Below are positions 52,136-61,830 of a stretch of DNA of 64,000 bases, one piece after another. Numbering within the stretch: position 1 is the first letter of the stretch; each line of letters begins with the position of its first letter. Below the pieces are notes generated by a model. That model made no database searches. It saw only the letters and a program-made list of their open reading frames with translations, and was not told where the DNA came from. Both the position numbers and the translations under genes were made by a program. This stretch comes from Flavobacterium sp. KMS (lineage in GTDB: Bacteria > Bacteroidota > Bacteroidia > Flavobacteriales > Flavobacteriaceae), in the NCBI RefSeq assembly GCF_000813005.1, contig NZ_JSYP01000001.1, forward strand, positions 558,001-622,000, given 5' to 3'.

Positions 52136-55051
52136 TTACTTCAAACAATCCCTCAAAATCGTCACTGGATGCATTGCTTTTCTATTGGTTCCGTCAAAAA
52201 TCTGGTGACGGCAACTCGTTCCTGCAGCTGCAATTGCAGTTGTTGCTTCGGTTGAACGAATTTTCGGAAACAAAGTATCCTCACCCATTTGCATACTTAT
52301 TTCGTAATGCTCTTTTTCATATCCAAATGAACCTGCCATACCACAACAACCTGAATTATAAATAGTAACCGAACTATTTTTAGGCACATTTAGCATTGCG
52401 AAAGAAGCTTCGACAGTACTTAATGATTTTTGATGACAGTGTCCGTGAATTTTTATAGTTTTCTCTACATCCGAAAATTGTCCAGAGTGAATTTTTCCTG
52501 CAGTTATTTCTCTCTTAAAGAACTCTTCGATAGTAAATGTGCTTTTCGATAATTTCTCAGCACTTTCTTTGTCTTTTGCCAATCGAATGTATTCGTCTCT
52601 AAAAGTTAAAATAGCAGATGGTTCGATTCCTATCAGGGGTATATTTTCTGAAATTAAATCTTTAAAAATACCTACGTTTTTATTAGCTATTTCTTGTGCT
52701 TCTTCTAAGAATCCTTTAGATATAAATGCTCTTCCGCTTTCTTCGTGGTCCACAATTATTACTTCATAGCCTAATCCTGTCAGCAATTCATAGGCATCTA
52801 TCCCAACTGGAACATCATAATAATTGGTAAACTCATCACAAAAAAGATAGACTGCTCCATTTGCAAAAGGACTATTTACTGTTGATTTTTTATTTTTTTC
52901 GTACCACTTTCTAAAAGTTGTTGGTGCTAATAATGGAACTTGTCTTTGAGAAGCAATTCCCATACTTTTTTTAACAAAGCCCAAATTGGCAACAAAATTT
53001 GTCATGGAAGGCGCAATGCTTCCTAGTTTATTCAGTTTAGAATTGATAGCAAATATTTTATTTCGAACAGAAAATCCGTTTGCTTTTTGGTATTGATATA
53101 AAAACTCCGATTTTAAAGTCGCTACATCTACATTACTTGGGCATTCGCTTGCGCAGGCTTTACAGCTCACACACAACTCAAATACTTTATATAATTCTTC
53201 GTGGTCAAATTTATTGTCTTTCTCAGAATGGGTTAAATATTCTCTCAGTGCGTTGGCTCTGGCGCGAGTCGTATCTTTTTCATTTCTCGTAGCTCGATAA
53301 CTAGGACATAAAGTTCCTCCTGCCGAAGGTAACTTTCTGCAATCGCCTGAACCGTTACATTTCTCGGCTGCACGCAAAATCCCCATACTATCCGAGAAAT
53401 CCTGAATTGTTTTAATATCTGGTTCTACTCTTCCTGATTCTACCCGCAGGTTTTCGTCCATTTTAAAAGCATTCACTATTTTTCCAACATTCAAAATTGT
53501 ATGTGGATCGAAAGCACTTTTAATTCTTTTTAATAATTCGTAATTCTTCTCGCCTATCATAAATGGCAAAAACTCTCCACGAACAATTCCGTCACCGTGT
53601 TCTCCACTTAGTGAACCTTTATATTTTTTCACCAAAATAGCCACTTCGGTAGCAATGTTTCTAAACTGGTGTAATCCTTCTTTTGTTTTTAAATTTAAAA
53701 CGGGACGCAAGTGTATTTCTCCCGCTCCAGCATGTGCGTAATAAATAGCACTTTGCCCATGTCTTTCCATCATAGCAGAAAAATCGGCTATGTAATTAGG
53801 CAAATCACTTAGTTCAACCGCTGTATCTTCTATAGAATCGGCAGCTTTATCATCGCCTACAATACTTCCTAAAAGTCCAAGTCCTGCTTTTCGTAAGTCA
53901 TTTATTTTATCAATATCGGTTCCATAAATTTTAGGCAAAGCATATCCAAAATTATTTTCTTCAAGATCTTTAATTAAAGCATCTGCTTGTCGTTCGGCAT
54001 CTTCCATACTATCGTGTGATCCTACTTCGAGCATAATAACTGCCTTAGGTTCTCCCACGATAAAAAACCTGTTTTTAGCTTGTTCCCTATTGGTTTTAGT
54101 ACAATCTAATATTGTATCATCCATCATTTCGCAAGTGTACAAATGATGTTTCATTGCAGTAACTACGGCTTCTAAACTTTCTTGAATAGTATGAAAATGT
54201 GCCACAACCATAACATTATTTGTTGGTGGCAAATCATCTACTTTCAGTGTGATTTCTGTGGTAAATGCCAAAGTTCCTTCACTTCCGCAAAGTAGCTTTC
54301 CTAAATTTATTGTGTTTTCTGTACCCGAAAACAAGTCTGATTTTAATAATAAATCAATTGCATATCCTGTATTTCTTCTGTGAATTTCAGGTTTTGGAAA
54401 TTCTTTTACAATTTCTTCCTGGTTTTCTTTATTCGAAAGTTCTTCATAAATCGCTTTGTAGATTTTACTTTCCAGCGAATCTCCTTTTGTCTTTTCTATA
54501 AATTCCTCCGAAGTCATTTCCTTAAATACAACAATGCTTCCGTCGCTTAAAACAGCTTTTATCTCGACTATTTTGTCACGGGTTACTCCATAACGTATTG
54601 ATGTTGTTCCTGATGAATTATTTCCTACCATTCCGCCAATCATACATCGATTTGTGGTCGAAGTATTAGGTCCGAAAAATAATCCGTGTGGTTTTAAATA
54701 CAAATTCAGCTCATCGCGAATTACTCCGGGCTGAACTGTTATGGTTTTCTTAGTAGCATCAAAAGCAACAATCTTAGTAAAATGTTTAGATACATCTACA
54801 ATTATTCCGTTTCCTACAGTTTGCCCCGCCAAAGAAGTTCCTGCTGTTCTGGGCGTTATTGAAATTTTATTTTTTGCTGCAAAGCGAATAATTTTAACAA
54901 TATCTTCTTCAGTTTTTGGAACTGCTACTGCTTGTGGTATAATTCTATAAGCAGATGCATCAGTGGCATATAATTTTTTATGAAGCTCGTCATAAAAAAG
55001 AGTTCCTTCTAATGAATCGGATAATTGCTGTAGTTGAAGAGTATCAGACAT
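52136..55051 (-). CDS. FAD-linked, Fe-S D-2-hydroxyacid dehydrogenase (GlcD-GlcF fusion type)
   Basis: 971 residues, no signal peptide. FAD-binding type-4 domain (about 35-200, TPRTAGTSLAGQTVGNGIIV and GGMVGNNSSGTTSIRYG), FAD-oxidase C-terminal domain to about 530 (SGEHGDGIVRGEF), two Fe-S segments (CNGSGDCRK with a following CPSYRATR, and CVSCKACASECP near 624-635), and CCG domains (HGHCHQKSL, SGCCGMAGSFG near 895-905). This class oxidises D-lactate or D-2-hydroxyglutarate and passes electrons to the respiratory chain. In this locus D-lactate released from MurNAc is an attractive substrate; that is inference. Palindromic repeat A separates it from nagB. Confidence 0.85.
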   Translation of the reverse strand: MSDTLQLQQLSDSLEGTLFYDELHKKLYATDASAYRIIPQAVAVPKTEEDIVKIIRFAAKNKISITPRTAGTSLAGQTVGNGIIVDVSKHFTKIVAFDATKKTITVQPGVIRDELNLYLKPHGLFFGPNTSTTNRCMIGGMVGNNSSGTTSIRYGVTRDKIVEIKAVLSDGSIVVFKEMTSEEFIEKTKGDSLESKIYKAIYEELSNKENQEEIVKEFPKPEIHRRNTGYAIDLLLKSDLFSGTENTINLGKLLCGSEGTLAFTTEITLKVDDLPPTNNVMVVAHFHTIQESLEAVVTAMKHHLYTCEMMDDTILDCTKTNREQAKNRFFIVGEPKAVIMLEVGSHDSMEDAERQADALIKDLEENNFGYALPKIYGTDIDKINDLRKAGLGLLGSIVGDDKAADSIEDTAVELSDLPNYIADFSAMMERHGQSAIYYAHAGAGEIHLRPVLNLKTKEGLHQFRNIATEVAILVKKYKGSLSGEHGDGIVRGEFLPFMIGEKNYELLKRIKSAFDPHTILNVGKIVNAFKMDENLRVESGRVEPDIKTIQDFSDSMGILRAAEKCNGSGDCRKLPSAGGTLCPSYRATRNEKDTTRARANALREYLTHSEKDNKFDHEELYKVFELCVSCKACASECPSNVDVATLKSEFLYQYQKANGFSVRNKIFAINSKLNKLGSIAPSMTNFVANLGFVKKSMGIASQRQVPLLAPTTFRKWYEKNKKSTVNSPFANGAVYLFCDEFTNYYDVPVGIDAYELLTGLGYEVIIVDHEESGRAFISKGFLEEAQEIANKNVGIFKDLISENIPLIGIEPSAILTFRDEYIRLAKDKESAEKLSKSTFTIEEFFKREITAGKIHSGQFSDVEKTIKIHGHCHQKSLSTVEASFAMLNVPKNSSVTIYNSGCCGMAGSFGYEKEHYEISMQMGEDTLFPKIRSTEATTAIAAAGTSCRHQIFDGTNRKAMHPVTILRDCLK

Positions 55052-55456
55052 TTAATATGATATTGCTATTATTTTATTATTGTATTTCAAAGTGTTTTTT
55101 CACTTTGCAAGTTAACAAGATTAGACCTAACTTCTTTTAAAAAACGTCAGGTCTGCGGTACAAAATCTTGCAGGATTATAATCCTTTGTTGGAAATCTAT
55201 ATTTTTATTAATCTAACTCGTTTAGTGTAATTAATTTTTAACACATAGAAACATAGGTTTTGTATACTCAAAAAAGGCGTTCCACTTATTTTAAATGCAC
55301 ATAGCTAGTAGCTATGTGAAAGAAATGTATTTCTTTTTGTTTTCTTTTGCACATAAAATCTATGTTTCTATGTGTTAAACAAATTTTTACGACTCGAGAG
55401 AAGCGAAAAAGACGGAGTAATTATACCAACAAGTTAATTTAAACTAACACAAATTA
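55052..55456. repeat. spacer containing palindromic repeat A, copy 2
   Basis: No gene. 55239-55377 has inverted ends TTAACACATAGAAACATAG and CTATGTTTCTATGTGTTAA and is the reverse complement of the element at 22281-22412 over nearly its full length. A second inner palindrome (CACATAGCTAGTAGCTATGTG) lies at about 55300-55320. Confidence 0.75.
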
Positions 55457-57382
55457 TTAGTAATCAAAACGTTTAAACGCTTCGATTGCTTCGTATTCTG
55501 CCAATCCTAATTCATCATATAAAATGGCTGTATTTTTATTACGATCTTCGGCTCTAACCCAGAATTCTCTTGAGTCATTTCCTTGAAACATTACTCTGTC
55601 TTTCTGAGATTGGTGGTACAAAATTGCATGACGTTTCAATAATACTTCTGATGGGCTTAATGGTACTGCCATATCTATTTCGTGAATATCCCATTCGTGC
55701 CAAGCTCCTCTATATAACCATAACCAGCAATCATTCATATAAAGTTCTGACTTTAATTCTTTCATTGCTGCAAATATCGCATTCAAACATACTTCATGCG
55801 TCCCGTGTGGGTCTGCTAAATCTCCTGCTGCAAATACTTGATGTGGTTTTATTTTAGCAATAATATCCTTAACGATAGCAATATCTTCAGTGCCTAACGG
55901 ATTTTTCTTTACTTGTCCTGTTTCATAAAAAGGTAGATCCAGGAAATGGGTATTCTCATCTTTTAAACCAATATATCTTGTGGCTGCGTACGACTCACGT
56001 CTTCTTATAAGTCCTTTTAATTTTCGAACTTCTAAAGAATCAATTTGATTTTCTGTCTTATTATTTAGGAAATTAATAACCGATGAAAAATTAACTCCTT
56101 CAATCTCTTTTCCGACAAAATCGCTACATACTTCGGCAAACTTTAATGCCTCATCATCTGTAACAGCAATATTTCCGGAAGTTTGATATACTACATGTAC
56201 ATCATGTCCTTGTTTTATTAATTTAGAAAATGTTCCTCCCATCGAGATAACATCATCATCCGGATGTGGACTAAAAAGGATTACTCTTTTCTTAGTCGGA
56301 TTGGCTCTCTCTGGGCGATGTGAATCATCTGTATTTGGTTTTCCTCCTGGCCAACCTGTGATGGTATGCTGCAAAACATTGAACATATTAATATTCAAAT
56401 CGTAAGCAGAACCTTCTTGTGCCAAAAGATCTGACATACCATTATTATTATAATCTCTGTCGGTAAGTTTTAATATAGATTGTTTGGTTTCTCTACAAAG
56501 CCAAACGATTGCTTTGCTTTTTAATTCTTGTGTCCAGGTACATCCGCCTACTAGCCAAGGTGTTTCAAATCGTGTTAATTCAGATGCTGAAGACTGATCT
56601 AATACAAAAGTAGCATTAGAATGATTTTGCAAGAATGTAGCAGGAACTTCTGAGCTTATATCTCCTTGAATCGTTCTCTTAATAATTTCGGCTTTATTTT
56701 GTCCCCAAGCCATCAAAACAATTCTTTTAGATCTAAGAATCGTAGAAACTCCCATTGTGATTGCTCTTTTAGGAACATTATCGATACCATTAAAGTCTGA
56801 TGAAGCATCGACTCTGGCAATATGATCTAGGGTTATAATTCTGGTTCCTGAATTAATGTGTGATCCTGGCTCATTAAATCCTACGTGTCCTGTACGACCA
56901 ATTCCCAGAAGCTGAAAATCAAGCCCTCCGGCTTCTTTTATTTTCATTTCATAATCAACACAATATTGATTAAGTTCTTCTAAAACAACAGTTCCGTCTG
57001 GAACATTTACATTTTCTGGTTTTATATCAATATGATTAAAGAGATACTGATGCATAAAATAATGATAGCTCTGACGATTCTCTTTGGTCATTGGATAATA
57101 TTCATCCAGATTAAAAGTAACTACATTATAAAAACTAAGACCATCTTCTTTGTGCATTCGAACTAACTCTTCGTATACTTTTATAGGTGATGAGCCTGTT
57201 GCCAGACCAAGTACACAAGTTTTATTCTTGGCTTGTTTTGAACGTATTAATTCGGCTATTTCCTGAGCAACTGCTTTTGAACCTACAATTGAATTATCAA
57301 AAATCACATTATGATTTTTCTCAAATCGGGTTTCTTCAAATTTGCCAGGTATGTCGTAAGCCAAAGAAGTATTGGTTTTCAT
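55457..57382 (-). CDS. nagB: glucosamine-6-phosphate deaminase fused to PIG-L/LmbE domain
   Basis: 641 residues. N-terminal NagB domain (about 20-290): GLATGSSPIKVYEEL, catalytic Asp93 in NLDEYYP, and GIGRTGHVGFNEPGS (160-174). In E. coli NagB that loop reads GNDGH; the Asp of the ring-opening group is Thr164 here, while His166 and Glu171 remain. The C-terminal PIG-L-type deacetylase domain (about 365-620) has PHPDDDVISMGG and a later DPHGTH segment. A combined deacetylase/deaminase could convert GlcNAc-6-P to fructose-6-P in one protein; the fusion is widespread in Bacteroidota. The operator-like inverted repeat lies directly upstream. Confidence 0.87.
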   Translation of the reverse strand: MKTNTSLAYDIPGKFEETRFEKNHNVIFDNSIVGSKAVAQEIAELIRSKQAKNKTCVLGLATGSSPIKVYEELVRMHKEDGLSFYNVVTFNLDEYYPMTKENRQSYHYFMHQYLFNHIDIKPENVNVPDGTVVLEELNQYCVDYEMKIKEAGGLDFQLLGIGRTGHVGFNEPGSHINSGTRIITLDHIARVDASSDFNGIDNVPKRAITMGVSTILRSKRIVLMAWGQNKAEIIKRTIQGDISSEVPATFLQNHSNATFVLDQSSASELTRFETPWLVGGCTWTQELKSKAIVWLCRETKQSILKLTDRDYNNNGMSDLLAQEGSAYDLNINMFNVLQHTITGWPGGKPNTDDSHRPERANPTKKRVILFSPHPDDDVISMGGTFSKLIKQGHDVHVVYQTSGNIAVTDDEALKFAEVCSDFVGKEIEGVNFSSVINFLNNKTENQIDSLEVRKLKGLIRRRESYAATRYIGLKDENTHFLDLPFYETGQVKKNPLGTEDIAIVKDIIAKIKPHQVFAAGDLADPHGTHEVCLNAIFAAMKELKSELYMNDCWLWLYRGAWHEWDIHEIDMAVPLSPSEVLLKRHAILYHQSQKDRVMFQGNDSREFWVRAEDRNKNTAILYDELGLAEYEAIEAFKRFDY

Positions 57383-57413
57383 AATATATCTCTTAGTTAA
57401 AAAATTAGTTTAA

Positions 57414-57421
57414 CAAATATA
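57414..57421 (-). promoter_or_regulatory. -7 promoter box of nagB (TATATTTG)
   Basis: Exact TAnnTTTG match on the minus strand, 31 bp before the nagB start; the same octamer serves susC and deoR. Confidence 0.6.
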
Positions 57422-57449
57422 TACAAAAAACAAAACGAATACATTATTT

Positions 57450-57494
57450 TGCGTTATTTAACAAAATTAAATTAAAATACCGTAAAATAACGCA
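57450..57494. promoter_or_regulatory. candidate DeoR operator upstream of nagB
   Basis: Half-sites TGCGTTATTTA (57450-57460) and AAAATAACGCA (57484-57494), inverted, 34 bp from start to start. The identical arrangement is found at 58411-58455. Confidence 0.75.
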
Positions 57495-57517
57495 GAAATT
57501 ACTGATTGAATCTCAAA

Positions 57518-58267
57518 TTACAACACAAAAACTCCTGATTTTCTATATTCTTCCAGCGTTGGATCTTCTGGATCAAGGTTTGTAACAATAGTATCGAGCT
57601 GACTAAGTTCGCAAACAACATGTGGCATTTTAGTATTTAATTTATTCGAAGAAAACATCGAAACTACTCTGTCAGAAGACTCTATCATTGCTTTTTTAAC
57701 AATAGACACTTCATACCCTATCTCTGTTAATCCTTGTTTTACATTAATACTACTGGCTCCAATAAAACAGATATCGGCTTTAATCTTAGACAAAACCTGG
57801 ATTACATCCATACCAATAGTAACCATTGCGTTTTTTTGCATTTTTCCACCTATAAATATTAAATCTATATTAGGATGCTGTGATAATTGCATTGCTATTG
57901 GCAAGCTATAAGTATAGATTGTAGCCTTTAAATCGGAAGGAATTAGCTTCGCAAACACAAGATTGGTGCTACCTCCGCTCATTATAATAACCTGTCCATC
58001 ATGCAATAATGACAACGCTTTTATGACAATTTTTTTCTTTTCTTCTTCTGCCGATATGACAATATCAAAAACATCAACAGATTTTTCTGTAGGCTGTATA
58101 GCACCTCCATAAACTTTCTCAAGAAGATTCTTACTGTCTAATTCATTCAAATCTCTCCTTATAGTGTCTTCTGACAGATCTAGAGCTAAAGCCAAATCCG
58201 TCGTAACAACCTTTTGTTCTTCAAGGAGTTTAGTCATTATGTATTTATGTCTTTCGGCTTTCAGCAT
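57518..58267 (-). CDS. DeoR/GlpR-family transcriptional repressor
   Basis: 249 residues. N-terminal DeoR winged helix (1-57: MLKAERHKYIMTKLLEEQ, then LSEDTIRRDLNELDSK) and the phosphosugar-sensing domain (about 75-235: IMSGGSTN, TIYTYSLPIA, FIGGKMQ, CFIGASSI). Members respond to sugar phosphates; GlcNAc-6-P, GlcN-6-P or MurNAc-6-P would suit this location. It lies between nagB and susC, each of which is preceded by the same inverted repeat, so it very probably represses both and itself. Confidence 0.93.
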   Translation of the reverse strand: MLKAERHKYIMTKLLEEQKVVTTDLALALDLSEDTIRRDLNELDSKNLLEKVYGGAIQPTEKSVDVFDIVISAEEEKKKIVIKALSLLHDGQVIIMSGGSTNLVFAKLIPSDLKATIYTYSLPIAMQLSQHPNIDLIFIGGKMQKNAMVTIGMDVIQVLSKIKADICFIGASSINVKQGLTEIGYEVSIVKKAMIESSDRVVSMFSSNKLNTKMPHVVCELSQLDTIVTNLDPEDPTLEEYRKSGVFVL

Positions 58268-58291
58268 TTTTTAAAAATTAAAAATTCAGGG

Positions 58292-58299
58292 CAAATATA
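58292..58299 (-). promoter_or_regulatory. -7 promoter box of deoR (TATATTTG)
   Basis: Minus-strand TAnnTTTG match 25 bp before the deoR start. Confidence 0.55.
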
Positions 58300-58410
58300 T
58301 CAAATAATTCAATTCAAAAGCTGAGGACTCCTTAGTATATGCAATAGTTTGCATATTTTGAATCTCCTATGGACCTTATAGAGTATTGTCACGTAAAAAC
58401 TGCATTGTTT

Positions 58411-58455
58411 TGCGTTATTTTAGTTAATTTTTGAAAATAAATATAAAATAACGCA
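58411..58455. promoter_or_regulatory. candidate DeoR operator between deoR and susC
   Basis: Perfect 11-bp inverted half-sites TGCGTTATTTT (58411-58421) and AAAATAACGCA (58445-58455), 34 bp start to start, just upstream of the susC -7 box at 58475. Matches the site upstream of nagB in sequence and spacing. Confidence 0.78.
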
Positions 58456-58474
58456 TTTATATGCAATAAATAAA

Positions 58475-58482
58475 TATATTTG
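58475..58482 (+). promoter_or_regulatory. -7 promoter box of susC (TATATTTG)
   Basis: Exact TAnnTTTG, 31 bp before the susC start and 20 bp beyond the proximal operator half-site, so a bound repressor would cover the -33 region. Confidence 0.6.
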
Positions 58483-58512
58483 CTCAACAACCATTAAAAA
58501 AACCAAATTATC

Positions 58513-61500
58513 ATGAAAAAATTATTCCTTATTTCATTGTTGGTTTTGTTCATTCAAGTAACATTTGGGCAAACAAAAACAATAACCGGAACTGTAAAAA
58601 ACAAAGCGGATGGGATTCCTATTCCTGGAGTGAGTGTCCTTATTCAGGGAACTGCAAAAGGTAGCTCTACTGATTTTGATGGTAACTACAGTATCGCAAT
58701 ATCACCAGGAGAAAGCCTTAGCTTTAGCTACATGGGTTTTGAAACTAAGGTGGTAAAAATAGAGGGACAACAAAAGGTTAATGTTGATCTTTCTGAAACC
58801 GCTTCAAAATTAGACGAAGTAGTTGTCGTAGGGTTTTCTTCTCAGAAAAAAACCAACGTAACTGGTGCTGTTGCGTCTATAGATGTTGCTAAAACTATTG
58901 GCAGCAGACCCTTAACTGATATAAGCAAGGCATTACAGGGTACTACGCCTGGTGTAAATGTTAGTTTTAACTCAGGAAATATTAATCGTATGGCAAAAAT
59001 AAACATACGTGGATCTGGAACTGTAAATGATAACGGCTCTGACGATCCTTTAATATTGGTTGATGGAGTTCCTACAGATTTATCTCTTATCAACCCTAAT
59101 GATGTAGCAACGATGACAGTACTTAAAGATGCAGCTTCGGCTTCTATCTATGGTGCTCGTGCCGCTTTTGGGGTAGTACTTATTACAACAAAAGGAGGAA
59201 AAACAGGAGAAGGAAAAGTTAGATTTTCTTATAGCGGAAACACTGCTTTTACCAACCCGATTTCTACATTACAATTCTTAGACCCTACAGACGAAATTCC
59301 TGGACTAATTGCTGCAGGAACGCGTACTGATGGTTCTACACCAGAATTTTTTGGAGCAAATTACAACACTTTACTTGCCGGAATTAAAACCTGGAAAGAG
59401 AAATACGCAAACAATCGTACTAGCAATGAAATGGTTTATGGTGAAGATTGGGAAATTAAAAATGGTACGCCTTATTTCTATAGAGTTTGGGATGCTAATA
59501 AAGAAATGTATGCAAAAGATGCGCTTCAAACTTCTCACAATTTCTCTGCTCAAGGTAATCTGGGAGATAAAAGTTCATTCTTTGCTTCGTTTGCAATTAC
59601 AGACCAACAAGGTATGTTAAGAGTAAATCAGGAAACTAGAAAGAGAACAAATATCAATTTAGGATTTACTACAAAATTAACGGATTGGCTTACAGCAGAT
59701 TTCAAAGTAATGACTATTCGCAGTACTTACGATCAGCCATTTAACTATTATGGTGGTTCTGGTACTGATGATACAAAATATGGAGGTTATTTTGGTTATG
59801 CACTTCGTTGGGGACAATATACTCCAAACTTCGGAACCTATAGAGGATATAATTTCCGTACTGCCGGAGGGTATTTATCTAATGCGTCTATGAACGAAAA
59901 TGATCAATACAATAACAGGTTAAGTGCAAAATTTACAGCCGAAGTTATAAAAGATCTTAATATAATTACTGAGATAAGCAGTGTTACTGATTATTACTCC
60001 AGAAAACAAAACGGAGGTAAATTTCAGGCTTGGGATAGCTGGTCATCTATGCCATACGACGCTACAACAATACAAACAGCTACACCTGCAACTCTTGAAG
60101 CAGGAAATGATTTTGTAGCACAATCAAAAGCAGAAACAAGAACAAATGTTGTTAATATTTATGCGAACTATAAAAAGCAATTTAACAAACATAATTTAAA
60201 ATTCTTAGGAGGTTTTAACTCAGAGTGGCAAGATTTCTCTCGTACGTATGCAAGAAGAAATACACTTTTAGACAAAACAAAACCAGAATTTAACCTTGCT
60301 GTAGGAGAACAATTTGTTTCTGGAGCTACAAATACTGATTTGAATCCAAATGTAACAAGCTATTCTATTGCAGGTTTCTTTGGTCGTGTAAATTATGATT
60401 ATAACGGAATTTACTTATTAGAATTAAATGCTCGTTATGATGGTTCTTCTAAATTCCCTACAGACCAACAATGGGGATTCTTCCCTTCGGCATCTATAGG
60501 ATACAAAATTGCTAATGAAAGTTTTATGGAAGGTACACGCGGATGGTTAAACGACCTTAAATTACGTGCATCTATGGGATCTATTGGAAACCAAAACATT
60601 GGTAACAATGCTTTCTTATCTATAATGAAAACTAAAAATCCTTCGTGGATAAATGGTGGAGCCGTATTACCTCCTTCTACAGATTTGCCAACTAACGTTG
60701 ACCCAGCATTAACTTGGGAAAAAGTATATACTAAGGATGTAGGTATAGATATTAGAATATTTGATATGCTTGGCGCTTCGTTTGACTGGTACCAACGTGA
60801 TACAAAAGGAATGCTTGCTCCAGGTATTACGCTTCCAGGTTCATTTGGTCAAACTTCTGCTCAAACAAACTCAGGAAACATGAGAACAAGAGGATGGGAA
60901 TTGTCTTTGAACTTTAATAAAAATATTAGCGAAAATGCTTCGGTATTTGTTGATGTGGCTTTATCAGATTTTAAATCGGTGGTTACAAAATGGAATAATA
61001 CTTCTAAACTACTAGGCTTAGTTTCACCTGGTGTATATCCTTATTATGATGGTTACGAAATTGGTCAGATCTGGGGTTTAACAAGTGATAGACTTTTACA
61101 ATCTAGTGACGTGTTTACTAATAATGGTAAAACGGTAAATGGTGTTGATTATTCTAAAACTATGCTTGGTAATTTTAAATACGGACCTGGTGATGTACAT
61201 TATGTAGATACAAATGGTGATGGTGTAATATCACGTGGAGCAGGAACTGCAGACGATCATGGAGATTTAAGTAAAATTGGTAACTCAACTCCTCGTTACA
61301 AATACGGAGTAACTTTAGGCGGAAAACTCTATGGACTTGATATTTCTGGTTTCTTCCAAGGGGTGGCTAAACGTGATTATTGGGCTGCCTCAGATGCTGT
61401 TTTACCTTTCTATCGTGCACCTCAACAAATGTATGCAAACCAATCTGACTATTGGACACCTGATAATACTGAAGCTTACTGGCCAAATCCTTATTATGGT

Positions 61501-61806
61501 AACGAATCGACAGCTTTTGGTGGTGCTACTAATGGTATGAATAACTTCGTAACTCAAACAAGATACTTACTTAATATGTCTTATTTACGTCTTAAAAATG
61601 TTACTCTTGGTTATTCTTTACCAAAAGAATTCATCAAAAAAGCAGGATTAGAAAAATTAAGAATATATGCTTCGGGTGAAAACTTAGTGACTTGGGCAGA
61701 TAGCCGTCTTCCTGTAGATCCTGAACTTGACGAATCAGAAATCTTCTGGGGAAGAGCTTATCCTTTTACCAAAACATGGTCTTTTGGTGTTGAGCTATCT
61801 TTCTAA
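58513..61806 (+). CDS. SusC/RagA-type TonB-linked outer-membrane importer
   Basis: 1097 residues. Signal peptide (cleavage near TFGQ, residue 20), CarboxypepD_reg-like domain (about 22-100, GVSVLIQGTAKGSSTDFDG), the SusC signature DEVVVVGFSSQKKTNVTGAV (about 107-125), plug (LILVDGVPTDLSLINPNDV) and a long barrel ending in FGVELSF. It imports oligosaccharides or glycopeptides together with the SusD lipoprotein that starts 24 bp later. With NamZ, GHL10 and GH20 genes around it, muropeptides or MurNAc-GlcNAc oligomers are the likely cargo. Predicted to be under DeoR control. Confidence 0.95.
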   Translation: MKKLFLISLLVLFIQVTFGQTKTITGTVKNKADGIPIPGVSVLIQGTAKGSSTDFDGNYSIAISPGESLSFSYMGFETKVVKIEGQQKVNVDLSETASKLDEVVVVGFSSQKKTNVTGAVASIDVAKTIGSRPLTDISKALQGTTPGVNVSFNSGNINRMAKINIRGSGTVNDNGSDDPLILVDGVPTDLSLINPNDVATMTVLKDAASASIYGARAAFGVVLITTKGGKTGEGKVRFSYSGNTAFTNPISTLQFLDPTDEIPGLIAAGTRTDGSTPEFFGANYNTLLAGIKTWKEKYANNRTSNEMVYGEDWEIKNGTPYFYRVWDANKEMYAKDALQTSHNFSAQGNLGDKSSFFASFAITDQQGMLRVNQETRKRTNINLGFTTKLTDWLTADFKVMTIRSTYDQPFNYYGGSGTDDTKYGGYFGYALRWGQYTPNFGTYRGYNFRTAGGYLSNASMNENDQYNNRLSAKFTAEVIKDLNIITEISSVTDYYSRKQNGGKFQAWDSWSSMPYDATTIQTATPATLEAGNDFVAQSKAETRTNVVNIYANYKKQFNKHNLKFLGGFNSEWQDFSRTYARRNTLLDKTKPEFNLAVGEQFVSGATNTDLNPNVTSYSIAGFFGRVNYDYNGIYLLELNARYDGSSKFPTDQQWGFFPSASIGYKIANESFMEGTRGWLNDLKLRASMGSIGNQNIGNNAFLSIMKTKNPSWINGGAVLPPSTDLPTNVDPALTWEKVYTKDVGIDIRIFDMLGASFDWYQRDTKGMLAPGITLPGSFGQTSAQTNSGNMRTRGWELSLNFNKNISENASVFVDVALSDFKSVVTKWNNTSKLLGLVSPGVYPYYDGYEIGQIWGLTSDRLLQSSDVFTNNGKTVNGVDYSKTMLGNFKYGPGDVHYVDTNGDGVISRGAGTADDHGDLSKIGNSTPRYKYGVTLGGKLYGLDISGFFQGVAKRDYWAASDAVLPFYRAPQQMYANQSDYWTPDNTEAYWPNPYYGNESTAFGGATNGMNNFVTQTRYLLNMSYLRLKNVTLGYSLPKEFIKKAGLEKLRIYASGENLVTWADSRLPVDPELDESEIFWGRAYPFTKTWSFGVELSF

Positions 61807-61830
61807 TACTAACAATTCAAAATTTTTAAA

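Noticed and set aside
55570..55857. 95-codon plus-strand frame
   Set aside because: Antisense to the PIG-L half of the nagB fusion.
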